NCBI GenBank assembly: GCA_964410105.1
Contig: CAYPFY010000009.1
Location: 1-64,000, forward strand
Reading direction: 5' to 3'
Source of the DNA: CAYPFY01 sp964410105
GTDB taxonomy: Bacteria > Bacteroidota > Ignavibacteria > UBA10030 > SZUA-254
Length of the DNA stretch: 64,000 bases
Part shown: positions 51,615-60,817 of the stretch, in pieces
Position numbering within the stretch: the stretch's first letter is position 1
Layout: every line of letters begins with the position of its first letter
Notes under the pieces: model-generated
Databases searched by the model: none
Told to the model about the DNA's origin: nothing
The model's input: the letters and a program-made list of their open reading frames with translations, nothing else
Program-made: the position numbers and the translations under genes

Positions 51615-52607
51615 ATGGCCATGCGGTTGGTCCTTGCTCTTTTAATTGCCACGAGCTGCTCCGTGGCGAAGCATAAGAGCTGCGGCGCAGCAAATTGTCC
51701 CCTCAATACGCACCGGTATCTCGGATCCGGCGTTCTGAATATCTCTTTGACACATGAGTACATAAACCAGGACCAGATCTATGTCGGCTCCTCCCGCTCT
51801 GTCGTGGGAGCGATACCGGAAAAACATGACGAGGTGCAGACTCTGAACGAACGCAATGTCCTTCAAATACTCTCAGGGCTCAGCGACCGGTTGAGCGTCT
51901 CGCTTGACGTTCCATTCATTCACCGCGAGCACAGCCACATCGACCACGACGCGGGAGGATCCGTGTGGCAATCATGGATTTTTTCCGGTCTCGGAGATAT
52001 TTCGGTCGCGAGCGAATACGCATTGCTTCTGCCCGCCGGAGACTCGGATTCATATCTTGGGATTTCGGCGGGGCTCAAACTCCCCTCAGGCATCACTCAT
52101 GCCACGAATGCCGAGGGGGAAGAAGCCGAGGTGACGATCCAGCCAGGTACGGGTTCGACTGATGCGATAATCCGGCTGAACTATCGAAGGAGTGTGACCA
52201 CAGTCCCCGCCTTCGGGGGTCTCTGGAGCTCACTTCCCATCACCCTCGGCCTGTCCTATCAGGTGAGCGGCCGGGGGACGAACGATTACCGGTTCGGAAA
52301 TGTTTTTCTTGCCCACGTAGGAACTGAATATCAATTCGCAAAACGTGCGGATTTCCTCTTTCAAATCAACGGGCGTTTTCAGGATTTTGCGGATGTAGGC
52401 TCCACAGGGGAACCGAGGGAAAATACAGGGGGCACCTGGATCTTTGCCAGCCCCGGGCTCGGGATTCAATTGAGCGACGCGTTGAGCGCGTCCGCCTATG
52501 TCCAGCTCCCCGCTTACCAGAATGTTCACGGAATCCAACAGACAGCCTCAGTCAACCTTGCTCTCGCTCTCTCGTTTGCCGTCGATCTCGTGGGAGGTGT
52601 ACAATGA
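51615..52607 (+). CDS. Outer-membrane beta-barrel transporter-like protein
   Basis: A signal sequence (MRLVLALLIATSCSVA) precedes a beta-barrel of about 300 residues with alternating strands (LTHEYINQDQIYVGSS, LSVSLDVPFIHREHSHIDHD, WSSLPITLGLSYQVSG, FLFQINGRFQDF). It resembles the 'transporter/MetA' barrels that sit in diverse oxidation and metal clusters. His-rich external loops (HREHSHIDHD) could interact with metal. It overlaps the next gene by 4 nt. ATG 51615 and ATG 51621 are both possible starts. Confidence 0.82.
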   Translation: MAMRLVLALLIATSCSVAKHKSCGAANCPLNTHRYLGSGVLNISLTHEYINQDQIYVGSSRSVVGAIPEKHDEVQTLNERNVLQILSGLSDRLSVSLDVPFIHREHSHIDHDAGGSVWQSWIFSGLGDISVASEYALLLPAGDSDSYLGISAGLKLPSGITHATNAEGEEAEVTIQPGTGSTDAIIRLNYRRSVTTVPAFGGLWSSLPITLGLSYQVSGRGTNDYRFGNVFLAHVGTEYQFAKRADFLFQINGRFQDFADVGSTGEPRENTGGTWIFASPGLGIQLSDALSASAYVQLPAYQNVHGIQQTASVNLALALSFAVDLVGGVQ

Positions 52608-52654
52608 AATCTATGAGTATCCCTGACAAGGGGATTCCCCCCAAGGAGCTTTCA

Positions 52655-54430
52655 ATGAATTTGTGTCGTTTCGGTGCAGCTTTTATCCTCGCAAACCTCA
52701 TCGGGTGCAATACGGAACCGGCCATTGTCGTCCAATCTCCCGGACTTCAAATTCAATCTCTCTTTGCAATCAACGGAAGTTCGACGGTGACTCTCGGCTG
52801 GACCCCGGTGCAAAACGGCACCGCCTCCGCCCTGCAGGTCCACCGATCGTCCAATCCCCAGTTCACTCCATCCTCCGGGACTCTCCGGGCCACTCTTCAG
52901 ACGTCTGATTCCACCTATCTCGACACGGGACTGGTAAACGGTAGTTACTACTATTACAGGGTGATCCCTATAGAAGTTTTTGAAGGGATTCCCCGCGAAG
53001 GCGCTGCATCCTCCGTAGCGGAGGGGCGCCCGTTTGATTATGATTCGGTGGCTGAAATCTCTTATTCGCAACACATCCAGCCGATTTTCCGGAGCGGATG
53101 CGCGGTGAGCGGATGCCACAATCTTGGGGCTTCCGGCAATTCCTTCGCTATGAGGAAGACTGCCGACGTGCCGTCACTGTCACTGGTGAGCTGGGAGGAT
53201 ATTTTCAAAGGGAGTGATCACGGGACTGTCGTTGTCCCCTACCGGGCGAATAAGAGTCATATGATCTTCCATATAAATGTTGATACCGTGCTTGCGCCTG
53301 TATCCGAGCCGCATATGCCTCTCCCGGGCATCAATCTCCCCCGGAATCAGCTCCTCACATTGATGAACTGGATCGACCAGGGGGCGCCAAACGATTTTGG
53401 GGCAATCGCCTTCTCCACATACCCCGAGGGTAAAGTCCTTGCCACAAATCAGGCAGAAGATGTGGTGTCCATCATCGATGTGAAAACGCGACTGCTCGCC
53501 CGTTATGTCCAGGCCGGCCTCCCCCGTGTCCTTCCCGGATTACAACCCGCGGCGCCCCATAATCTTTTCGTCGACAAGGCCCACGATTGCTATTACGTCG
53601 TCCTCGTCGCGGCAGGAAAAGTTGTCAAATACCGGCTGAGCGACAATGCAAAAATCGCGGAACTCTCGGGCGTAAGCCTCCCCACGCAGGTCGCCCTTTC
53701 CATCACGGGGGACACGGGGTTCGTCTCGCAGTTCAGCGCCACGGCGCACGCCATCAGGATGTTCGACACGCGCACGATGCAGCTCTTACCCCTCAGCCTT
53801 TCGCATCCGCAGCTCAATAAGCCGCACGGGGTCCAGATTACTCCGGACGGGAAGCAGATCTATATCACCGGAAATCTTTCGGATAATCTCATCGTCTACG
53901 ATATTGCATCCGGATCCCTCAATGCGATCTGGCTCAATCCGGCCAACCCGGTGGTCGGCACCACGTATCAGCCCTATCAGACAGTGATGACGAAAGATAA
54001 TAAGTTCGTCTATGTGAGCTGCCAGCTGACGAATGAGGTGAGGCTGATCAGCCGGGATTCATCGAAATTTGTGAAGTCGATTCCCGTCGGCACCTATCCA
54101 CTTATCATGGACATCACTCCGGACGGCCAGTACATCTACGTGGCGAATCGTAATTCCAACGACGTGAGCGTGATCCGCACCTCGGATAACACGGTTGCGA
54201 CGACGATCTCAAACGTCGGACCCCAGCCCCACGGCGTGGCCATCGATTCCGGGGGAAAATACGCCTACGTGACATGCGAGAATACGGGCGCCTCCTCCGA
54301 GCCGCCCCATCACCCCACCTCCGGAAGCCTTGCGCCCGGCTTCATCGTCGTGATTGATATTTCAACGAACAGCGTAGTCAAGACTATTGAAGTATCAAAT
54401 TTTGCGGCCGGGATCGCCGTCGTCGATTAG
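52655..54430 (+). CDS. Lipoprotein with Fn3, CX4CH haem-like motif and YVTN beta-propeller
   Basis: A lipobox (ILANLIGC) follows the start; AAGGAG lies 7 nt upstream of ATG 52655, which is preferred over 52604. An Fn3-like domain (residues ~40-120) precedes a cytochrome-like segment SGCAVSGCHNLGASG (C149, C154, H155; CX4CH, atypical for c-type haem) with ANKSHMIFHI and PHMPLPGINLPRNQL. The C-terminal half is a YVTN/NHL-type propeller with repeats such as GVQITPDGKQIYITG and DITPDGQYIYVANRNSNDVS. Similar proteins in Planctomycetes and Bacteroidota have unknown redox roles. The frame overlaps the barrel gene at its 5' end. Confidence 0.86.
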   Translation: MNLCRFGAAFILANLIGCNTEPAIVVQSPGLQIQSLFAINGSSTVTLGWTPVQNGTASALQVHRSSNPQFTPSSGTLRATLQTSDSTYLDTGLVNGSYYYYRVIPIEVFEGIPREGAASSVAEGRPFDYDSVAEISYSQHIQPIFRSGCAVSGCHNLGASGNSFAMRKTADVPSLSLVSWEDIFKGSDHGTVVVPYRANKSHMIFHINVDTVLAPVSEPHMPLPGINLPRNQLLTLMNWIDQGAPNDFGAIAFSTYPEGKVLATNQAEDVVSIIDVKTRLLARYVQAGLPRVLPGLQPAAPHNLFVDKAHDCYYVVLVAAGKVVKYRLSDNAKIAELSGVSLPTQVALSITGDTGFVSQFSATAHAIRMFDTRTMQLLPLSLSHPQLNKPHGVQITPDGKQIYITGNLSDNLIVYDIASGSLNAIWLNPANPVVGTTYQPYQTVMTKDNKFVYVSCQLTNEVRLISRDSSKFVKSIPVGTYPLIMDITPDGQYIYVANRNSNDVSVIRTSDNTVATTISNVGPQPHGVAIDSGGKYAYVTCENTGASSEPPHHPTSGSLAPGFIVVIDISTNSVVKTIEVSNFAAGIAVVD

Positions 54431-54439
54431 GGGGACGCG

Positions 54440-56167
54440 ATGCGACGGCTAGCCCTGCCGGTCAGCGTCCTCGTATGGCTCATCTTCTCGTCGGTTCAGC
54501 TCCGGGGCCAAATCATTCAAAACGTGAGCGTCGCCGATACTCTCGTCGCCCACGCAGAACAGGCTTACCGCGCTTCCGCAACCCGCCCCTTTCCCTATGG
54601 AAAATGCGGGCTCGGCCTCTCGTTCGATATCGCCCGGAACTGGAAGAATTTCTCCGAACCTGAACGAAGGCTTTTTCACCTGCTTCTTTCTCCTGCCGCG
54701 AGCCAGAAGGATCGGATCATCGGGCATTTTCATTTTTACTACGACACGACGGGGTCCGACGCCGCGCAGGTCGTCCGCATCGACTCGAATAACGCCTGCC
54801 AGGATCTGCCGGGAACTTCCGAGGATTTCGTCGATTCCGCGGGAGTTTATTTCAATCAGGCCTGGTCGTATGAAATCGATACCCTGGGCTATATTCCCCC
54901 TCCCGTCGATACCGACGGCTTCTACCGGGTCAATATCCGGAATGTCGATTCTTTCGGCGAATACGGCCAGACCACATTCATCGATCCGCCGATCTATAAC
55001 GGCACTCCTCCCCGCTACTCGACCTTCATCGATGTCGATAACGATTTCTGCAACGTCTACCCGCCCAGCAGGGGGATAGCCGGACTTAAAGTGACGGCCG
55101 CCCACGAATTTCATCACGCCATTCAGATCGGCTCCTATGGCGTCTGGCCGTCGGATTTCTATTACTACGAGATCACGTCGGTATGGATGGAAGGCGTCGT
55201 CCATCCCGAGGTGAAAGACTATCTGCAGTATATCAAACGGGACCAGCCCCCGCCTCTTCCCCCTGTGCCCCTCGGCCAGTTCGCGATGCCCGATGTGTCC
55301 TTTGTGGCATTCAGCGGACTCATTCAATACAGCAGGGGAATTTGGGGGAGATTTGTGTCAAAAAAATATGGCCGGGATCTGATGAGACGTTCCTGGGACT
55401 ATATGATGCACGAGCCCAGCCTCCCGGCAATAGACCACGCGCTCAATGACGCCGGGAGCTCCTTTCGCCAGGCTTTCCTCGAATGGACGATCTGGAATCT
55501 CCATACCTACACCGACGCCGATACGGTGAATTACTACTCCGAGGGGCTCGATTTTCCGCCGATCGCAACGCGTGATCCCATTTCCTTCGCCCACACGCCC
55601 CGGTCATTCACCGATGCCATAGACGCACTGAGCTCCTGCTATCACCCCATCTGCCTCCTCGCGTCTCCCTCGGATAATTGCAGTGTGAGCCCCCAGATGC
55701 TGGCTATCGTCTCCAATATCAATGCGGCGTCCAGGACCGGTCACTTCGGCTTCACCTACGATCTCACCGAGGGCGATGATCCCTCGTTTAAAAAACTGAG
55801 CAACGGGATTTCCGTAAAGCTTGACGTGCCTGACCCCGAGAACTGGGCAACCCAGGAATCGGTGCCCGCCGTCATTACCGATGTCATCGTGTCGCCCGAT
55901 CCCTTTACGCCGAGAGGCAATAAACCTCTCCGGTTTCACCTGCCCTCCGGCTCTCCGACTGCAGCCACGCTCGATGTGTTCAGCTCGAGCATGAACCGGA
56001 TTATTTCCATCGAACTCCCGGTCTCAGCGCAAAAGCTGTCGGAACCGTCGATCGACTGGGACGGCCATGATGAGTATGGAAATCTCGTCACGAGCGGGAT
56101 CTACTTCTTCGTCGTGACTGTCGGGGATAAACAGTATAATGGAAAGTTTGCCGTCGTCAGGCAGTAA
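54440..56167 (+). CDS. MXAN_6640 family putative metalloprotease
   Basis: A signal peptide (VLVWLIFSSVQLRG) and a ~480-residue domain of the MXAN_6640 family. The zinc-binding HEFHH (H222-H226) lies in VTAAHEFHHAIQIG, and the downstream W/M region (SVWMEGVVHPEVKDYL) matches the family's third-ligand Glu region. The C-terminal ~90 residues form a FlgD/T9SS-like Ig domain (DWDGHDEYGNLVTSGIYFF) without the NYPNPFNPST opening. Extracellular proteolysis is likely. It begins 9 nt after the propeller lipoprotein. Confidence 0.9.
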   Translation: MRRLALPVSVLVWLIFSSVQLRGQIIQNVSVADTLVAHAEQAYRASATRPFPYGKCGLGLSFDIARNWKNFSEPERRLFHLLLSPAASQKDRIIGHFHFYYDTTGSDAAQVVRIDSNNACQDLPGTSEDFVDSAGVYFNQAWSYEIDTLGYIPPPVDTDGFYRVNIRNVDSFGEYGQTTFIDPPIYNGTPPRYSTFIDVDNDFCNVYPPSRGIAGLKVTAAHEFHHAIQIGSYGVWPSDFYYYEITSVWMEGVVHPEVKDYLQYIKRDQPPPLPPVPLGQFAMPDVSFVAFSGLIQYSRGIWGRFVSKKYGRDLMRRSWDYMMHEPSLPAIDHALNDAGSSFRQAFLEWTIWNLHTYTDADTVNYYSEGLDFPPIATRDPISFAHTPRSFTDAIDALSSCYHPICLLASPSDNCSVSPQMLAIVSNINAASRTGHFGFTYDLTEGDDPSFKKLSNGISVKLDVPDPENWATQESVPAVITDVIVSPDPFTPRGNKPLRFHLPSGSPTAATLDVFSSSMNRIISIELPVSAQKLSEPSIDWDGHDEYGNLVTSGIYFFVVTVGDKQYNGKFAVVRQ

Positions 56168-56179
56168 GCGTTGGCCGCC

Positions 56180-56806
56180 TCAGGCCGACGACTTACCCCC
56201 AGGGGGGGATTCGGAAGTTTGCTCGGCGATCGGGGTCCTCGACTGGTATGCCTCCCTGTTGTAGAAGGGGGCGAATGCAGCCGCAAGAGCAGTTTCAAAA
56301 GACTGCTGCCTCGTTAACAGGTTTTTCGTCAAAACTCCCCACGTGCCCTCCCGGCTCCGGATGTCCTTCGCCCGTGAAAATCCATCGATGACCTCGGCCA
56401 GGTCTCTATTCCCCTCCATTACTTCACGGGCGATTTTTTCAGGCACCAGGACGTTCCCGGAACTGCCGTAAAAACCCTCCGCGCCGTCGCTCACATACGC
56501 CCAACTCTGAAGATAGACCCTCGCAGCTCCCTCATGCACGATGACGTGAAACCCTCCCTCCATTCCGAGGAGATAGTCGGCTCTTTGATTGAATTGATGC
56601 AGTCTTTGCCTTAAGACGGCGACCCGCCCGCTGGCTCCCTCCATCAACTCCCCGAGAGTCCGCGGCATGCTCGTACCACCCTCCACCTCGTGTGTGAGAT
56701 ACTCGATCGGGGAGGATGCGTCGGAGAGGTAGGGGCCGATTTTCGCCAAAATCTGCTTGGCGGCTTCGACCTTCGGACCGCGGGTGCTGGCGATGGCAAC
56801 GACCAT
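56180..56806 (-). CDS. DUF84 family inosine/xanthosine triphosphatase (YjjX-like)
   Basis: 208 residues of the DUF84/ITPase fold. ASTRGPKVEAAKQIL starts it, GMEGGFHV is the central glycine/acid motif, and SREGTWGVLTKNLLTRQQSF with ALAAAFAPFYN closes it. It removes ITP and XTP, keeping deaminated bases out of nucleic acid. A Ser/Pro-rich tail (SESPPGGKSSA) extends past the usual end. It lies tail to tail with the protease gene. Confidence 0.88.
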   Translation of the reverse strand: MVVAIASTRGPKVEAAKQILAKIGPYLSDASSPIEYLTHEVEGGTSMPRTLGELMEGASGRVAVLRQRLHQFNQRADYLLGMEGGFHVIVHEGAARVYLQSWAYVSDGAEGFYGSSGNVLVPEKIAREVMEGNRDLAEVIDGFSRAKDIRSREGTWGVLTKNLLTRQQSFETALAAAFAPFYNREAYQSRTPIAEQTSESPPGGKSSA

Positions 56807-56823
56807 TATTCTCTGTGATGTGG

Positions 56824-56898
56824 TGGACGCTGTAGGGTTCGAACCTACGACCTTCGCCTTGTAAGGGCGACGCTCTGAACCAGCTGAGCTAAGCGTCC
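56824..56898 (-). tRNA. tRNA-Val (anticodon TAC)
   Basis: On the minus strand: acceptor GGACGCT with AGCGTCC, TA at positions 8-9, anticodon stem TCGCC/GGCGA with loop CTTACAA, T-arm GTAGG-TTCGAAC-CCTAC, discriminator A. 75 nt; CCA is not encoded. It decodes GTA and, by wobble, other GTN codons. Confidence 0.95.
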
Positions 56899-56921
56899 CG
56901 CTTCGTTAATATACGATTTGC

Positions 56922-59351
56922 CTATTCGGGCTCAAAACTTCCGATCGGGGGGCCATCGGGTGGATCCAACGGCTTTGTGAGATTTAGTTTTTCTGGATTT
57001 TCAGCAAAGACTCTGATCTCCGACAACGCGAATGTGTAGTGCGCCCTGCTCTCCTCATCGATAGAACGCTTGATTTCTCTCTCGAGCCATGTTTTCAGTT
57101 CCGATACTTTCAAGGACGCAATCGACCGCGCCTGCCCCATCGCCCCTGTGTTAAGCGCGAGCGACATGAGCTGGGAGAGGACACAGTTGTCGACGACGCG
57201 TTCAAGCTCGCTATGCCCCCCCTTTTTCCATGTGGCCGAAAGGAGTTTTTCAACAACCTCCTCCAGGGAGGGGTTTGCGGCATTTTGCCCGTGATACTCC
57301 ACGAGGCGCGCCGCACGGGCCGGGTTCAGGATGAGACTTACAGTCAGATTGGCTGCCGCTTCCGCCGCGGAAAGGGGGTCGAATGTGGCCCCGGTGCGTA
57401 TCTTGAAGTGCTCGCGACCTCTCTCATAACCGAGAGGCCGCGGCGGGATCATCGCCGACAGTTTTTGCGGAATCCCCAATACGCCCGGCGTCAGAGTTCC
57501 CAGAAGCGCTTCAAGAGCTCTCCTTTGTTCAGAGGGAGGCACAGTCTGGGTGACGAGCTGCCCGTCACCCCGCAGGGCGTACGTGTAAGAGAGTCCGCCT
57601 ACCACTTTTGAGACTGCCTCAAGCTGATACCGGTGCCCCATGTAAAGGGGCACGAGGACGTCCTCAAGGGTCGCCATCGGAGCTCCCATCCGTATGTTTT
57701 TTTCGGAGAAATTTTTGAGCGCGATCGATCTGACCCTGAGGACATGGCTCAGTTCGTCAACAGCATTCGACCCGTTGTCCCAGAGATGAACCTGAGGATG
57801 GGAACTTCCCTGAGGCCTCGCGTCCTGATCGGTGAGGAAGATGAGGCCGCGGGCGGCTCCCTCCATGAGCGTACGGTCCAAGGCTTCCTTCTCATTCACC
57901 CCCGATGGGAAATCCTGATATCCATAAGCGATCGCCACCTTGTCCCATTCTCCGATCCCCGTCGCATAAGCGTTCGCCAGCGAAAGCGTCGAATCGTTTA
58001 CGATTGTTACCACGGGGTGAGGATAATCCATCACCGAAGCCCGGTTCCGGGTGCTCGCAATGTAATTGTGTGAGAGTCCAAGCGTGTGCCCGACTTCATG
58101 CGCGGCAAGCTGCCTGAGCCGCGCAAGCGCCATCTCCTTTGTGTTTGGATAGTCCTGCGTTGCTGGCTCGAGATCCCCGTGTAATCCATGGTCGATGGTA
58201 TTGTCCTGCCTCACCCGGAGCGGGCCCAAATGGACCTGCCCCTTGATGATTTCTCCCGTCCTCGGGTCGTCGATAGACCCGCCGTACGACCACCCCCTCG
58301 TCGAACGGTGCACCCACTGGATAACATTGTATCTCACATCCATCGGGTCCGCCCCCTCGGGCATCAATTCTACCCGGAATGCATCCTTGTACCCCGCCGC
58401 TTCAAATGCCTCGTTCCACCAGCGTGCACCCTCAAGGAGCGCCGAACGAACCGGCTCCGGCACACCTCTATCGAGGTAGTACACTATCGGCTTCACAGCC
58501 TCGCTCACCGGCGCTGTGGGGTCCTTCTTCTTTAAACGGTGGCGCGGGATCACGCTCTGATTCACCGGTCGACTGATCGGGGTGGCGTAGTCGAACCAGC
58601 TGTCAGGGCCGTACCCCGCCCGCGGATCAAATGCCCTCGGTTTGTACCCCGAGTCCGGTAGCTGGACGAATGAATGATGCTCTCTCACGGTTATCGCCTG
58701 AGGCGTCGGCACAACCTGCTGGACATAATTCCCCGGTTCATCTCCCGTGAACGTTAGCGTTGCCTCCACTTCCGTATTCAGGGGAAAGTTTTTCGTGCGG
58801 GGGAGATAGAATGCGCTCCTCGTCGCATCGAGCCGGTAAACCCCCTGGCCGGTGCGCTTGAGAGCCGCGGGGATGTCATGGGCATCGCGCAGGTAAAAAC
58901 CGGTGGCATCGACGAGGACGGTCTCTTTCTCGGCCGCCGCCACGTCGAACCCCCACAGCACCGACTGGGCGAACGATTCCTCCACCGCCCTCCGTTCATC
59001 CGCACTTTCCGATGATGCCCTGTAGGAATAGTTCGGCTGCACGAGCAGGATTTTGGGACCGCTCCTCTGGAATTTTACGATTCTTCCCTGACCCAACTGG
59101 CCCCGGTCAAGTCCGATGTCGTTCGAGCCGACGCCGGCCGGCAGGGAATTGACGTAGAGGAATTCCGCATCAAATCTGCCGATAAGAAGCCATATCTTTC
59201 CGCCCTTCGAATCCCAATACAACGGAAAGTATCCGGGAAATTTCTGCATTCCGGCGGTTTTCTCCTGGATGCTGACTGCCCGCATGGCGTCCTTCTCCTG
59301 GGAAAAGGTGATGCTGACGATAAGAAGAAGTGAGATGGCGAATTTTGTCAT
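56922..59351 (-). CDS. Zinc-dependent metzincin metalloprotease (DUF5117/DUF4953-like)
   Basis: 809 residues, with a signal peptide (KFAISLLLIVSITFSQ). The N-terminal ~250 residues are the DUF5117/5118-type propeptide region (LPAGVGSNDIGLDRGQLG). The protease domain contains a complete metzincin site HEVGHTLGLSH (from H418), followed by NYIAS and a Met-turn (SVMDYPHP). Large members of this family are common, uncharacterised secreted proteases in Bacteroidota and Acidobacteria. It lies between two tRNA genes on the same strand. Confidence 0.93.
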   Translation of the reverse strand: MTKFAISLLLIVSITFSQEKDAMRAVSIQEKTAGMQKFPGYFPLYWDSKGGKIWLLIGRFDAEFLYVNSLPAGVGSNDIGLDRGQLGQGRIVKFQRSGPKILLVQPNYSYRASSESADERRAVEESFAQSVLWGFDVAAAEKETVLVDATGFYLRDAHDIPAALKRTGQGVYRLDATRSAFYLPRTKNFPLNTEVEATLTFTGDEPGNYVQQVVPTPQAITVREHHSFVQLPDSGYKPRAFDPRAGYGPDSWFDYATPISRPVNQSVIPRHRLKKKDPTAPVSEAVKPIVYYLDRGVPEPVRSALLEGARWWNEAFEAAGYKDAFRVELMPEGADPMDVRYNVIQWVHRSTRGWSYGGSIDDPRTGEIIKGQVHLGPLRVRQDNTIDHGLHGDLEPATQDYPNTKEMALARLRQLAAHEVGHTLGLSHNYIASTRNRASVMDYPHPVVTIVNDSTLSLANAYATGIGEWDKVAIAYGYQDFPSGVNEKEALDRTLMEGAARGLIFLTDQDARPQGSSHPQVHLWDNGSNAVDELSHVLRVRSIALKNFSEKNIRMGAPMATLEDVLVPLYMGHRYQLEAVSKVVGGLSYTYALRGDGQLVTQTVPPSEQRRALEALLGTLTPGVLGIPQKLSAMIPPRPLGYERGREHFKIRTGATFDPLSAAEAAANLTVSLILNPARAARLVEYHGQNAANPSLEEVVEKLLSATWKKGGHSELERVVDNCVLSQLMSLALNTGAMGQARSIASLKVSELKTWLEREIKRSIDEESRAHYTFALSEIRVFAENPEKLNLTKPLDPPDGPPIGSFEPE

Positions 59352-59471
59352 GATTTTTCCTCTCGGTGCGAATGTGTCTGCAGGGAAGTCCCCGCTTTGA
59401 CAGGCCAGGTGCTGATTGTTCGAACAAAAAAGGCGAGAAGTTTCGCTTTCTCGCCTGGTTACGACGTCTGG

Positions 59472-59543
<72 letters not shown>

Positions 59544-59855
59544 ATGGTCAGAAATCTTGGGCGAAGAACCTCCTGCCACACCATCTTTGATTTTTCAGGG
59601 GTTTTCGGGAGGTCATTGTGGAAATTAATATAGGTTTAAGATAAACAAAATTCAACAATCCGCACTATTTTCGATGCTTGTGATCTGCATTAACCGATTT
59701 TTGTGACCACTCCCACGAATCCGTTTACTCTCGAGGACAGATTTGCGAGCTTTATACTGTTGTTTGAATTCATGAGGATAATAAATGTCAGTTTCTTTAA
59801 ACATCCGGATCCACCCCAAATCCATCAACCCTAAAACAATCTAAAGAGGAGTTAT
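59544..59855. other. Intergenic region upstream of the pilin-like gene
   Basis: No gene is seen in these ~310 nt. TATACT near 59753 could be a -10 box, but no good -35 was found at the right distance. AGAGGAG precedes ATG 59856. Confidence 0.4.
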
Positions 59856-60233
59856 ATGGGTCAGCAGCAACTTTTACTCATTATCTTGGGCGTCATTATC
59901 GTCGGTATAGCAATCGCTGTCGGTATCTCACAGTTCGGTGCCCATAGCACGCAGGCGAATAAGGACGGCGTTACGACCGGCCTCGTGAACGTCTCCGCAA
60001 ACGCCTACCAGTACAAGATCCGCCCCACCACGATGGGCGGAGGAAGCGGGAGCTACGTTGGTTACGTAATCCCGTCCAAGATGTCGACCGATGATAACGG
60101 TTCCTATGCCGCCAGCGGCGCCAGCGGAACAGCCATAACGATCACAGGAACGTCAGGTTTGAACTCCGGCTGGACGGCCACCTGTACCGTCGATTCCGTC
60201 GGAAAAACATCGATCGTTTACACGGGCTGGTAA
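59856..60233 (+). CDS. Pilin-like single-pass surface protein
   Basis: 125 residues. The N-terminal hydrophobic helix (MGQQQLLLIILGVIIVGIAI) lacks a prepilin peptidase site (no G-F-x4-E). The rest is a small Gly/Ser/Thr-rich beta domain ending TSIVYTGW. This N-terminus recurs in short proteins of Ignavibacteria-like genomes (from memory, not checked), often in multiple copies. A pilin-like filament or an anchored surface subunit is likely. It has a strong ribosome site (AGAGGAG) and a strong terminator, so it may be highly expressed as a one-gene unit. Confidence 0.85.
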   Translation: MGQQQLLLIILGVIIVGIAIAVGISQFGAHSTQANKDGVTTGLVNVSANAYQYKIRPTTMGGGSGSYVGYVIPSKMSTDDNGSYAASGASGTAITITGTSGLNSGWTATCTVDSVGKTSIVYTGW

Positions 60234-60250
60234 GTTTTACCGGTTTTCAG

Positions 60251-60290
60251 GCAAAAAAAGGCCGCGGCAATCCTGCCGCGGCTTTTTTGC
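60251..60290 (+). terminator. Rho-independent terminator (bidirectional-type)
   Basis: A 9-bp G/C-rich stem GCCGCGGCA/TGCCGCGGC (60261-60269 with 60274-60282), 4-nt loop, then TTTTTT. The run AAAAAAA before the stem makes it T-run-like on the minus strand too, so it can end the pilin-like gene and the small minus-strand gene opposite. Confidence 0.92.
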
Positions 60291-60351
60291 TTAACTCAGC
60301 CTTTCCGGGAATTCCGAGAATATTTACCTACACAGTTTTGGCGCTCTCCAT

Positions 60352-60543
60352 CTATCCCGCAATGCTGCGGTCCGGATAGCGGATGCTCATGATCTCGTTG
60401 TAAAGCTTAAGAGTCCGCTCCCCGTTGTAATAGCGGTCCCTTAACGGTGCCACAACATTGAGCATCATGTAGATGTCCAGAACGGCCTGCCTACCTAACA
60501 TCGCCTTCAGCTTCTTCTCAGCCTTGCCCCAATCCAGTTTCAT
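60352..60543 (-). CDS. Small hypothetical protein
   Basis: 63 residues (MKLDWGKAEKKLKAMLGRQA start), helical and charged, with no signal peptide or recognised domain. ATG 60543 is chosen; the frame extends two codons upstream to a TTG. GGGGGTTGG upstream is a weak ribosome site. It is convergent with the pilin-like gene through the shared terminator. It may be real, but only its helical, Lys-rich composition supports it. Confidence 0.5.
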   Translation of the reverse strand: MKLDWGKAEKKLKAMLGRQAVLDIYMMLNVVAPLRDRYYNGERTLKLYNEIMSIRYPDRSIAG

Positions 60544-60817
60544 AACCAACCCCCGTATACCTGTTACGCCTGACGAACTTAGTGAAAACTAATTATTTCG
60601 ATTGATCTGTTTGGTGCGATCTGTCACGGCTAAATCTCTGGCGTGCGGATTTCGAATGTTTTAAAGGAAATCTCAAGACCACTATGGGGCGAATTACGCA
60701 TTTATTTTGAGGCGTGCGAAGGCGCTCCGCCGCTGACTCGATCGATTACTCACCTAATGGTCTCCCGTGACCCCGCTCAGATGGTCGTTGACATCGGCCG
60801 TGTTTTTCAGGATTTTT

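Noticed and set aside
60550..60817. SAM or other methionine-related riboswitch before the homocysteine methyltransferase gene
   Set aside because: No SAM-I-type stems or conserved core strings were recognised in the leader.
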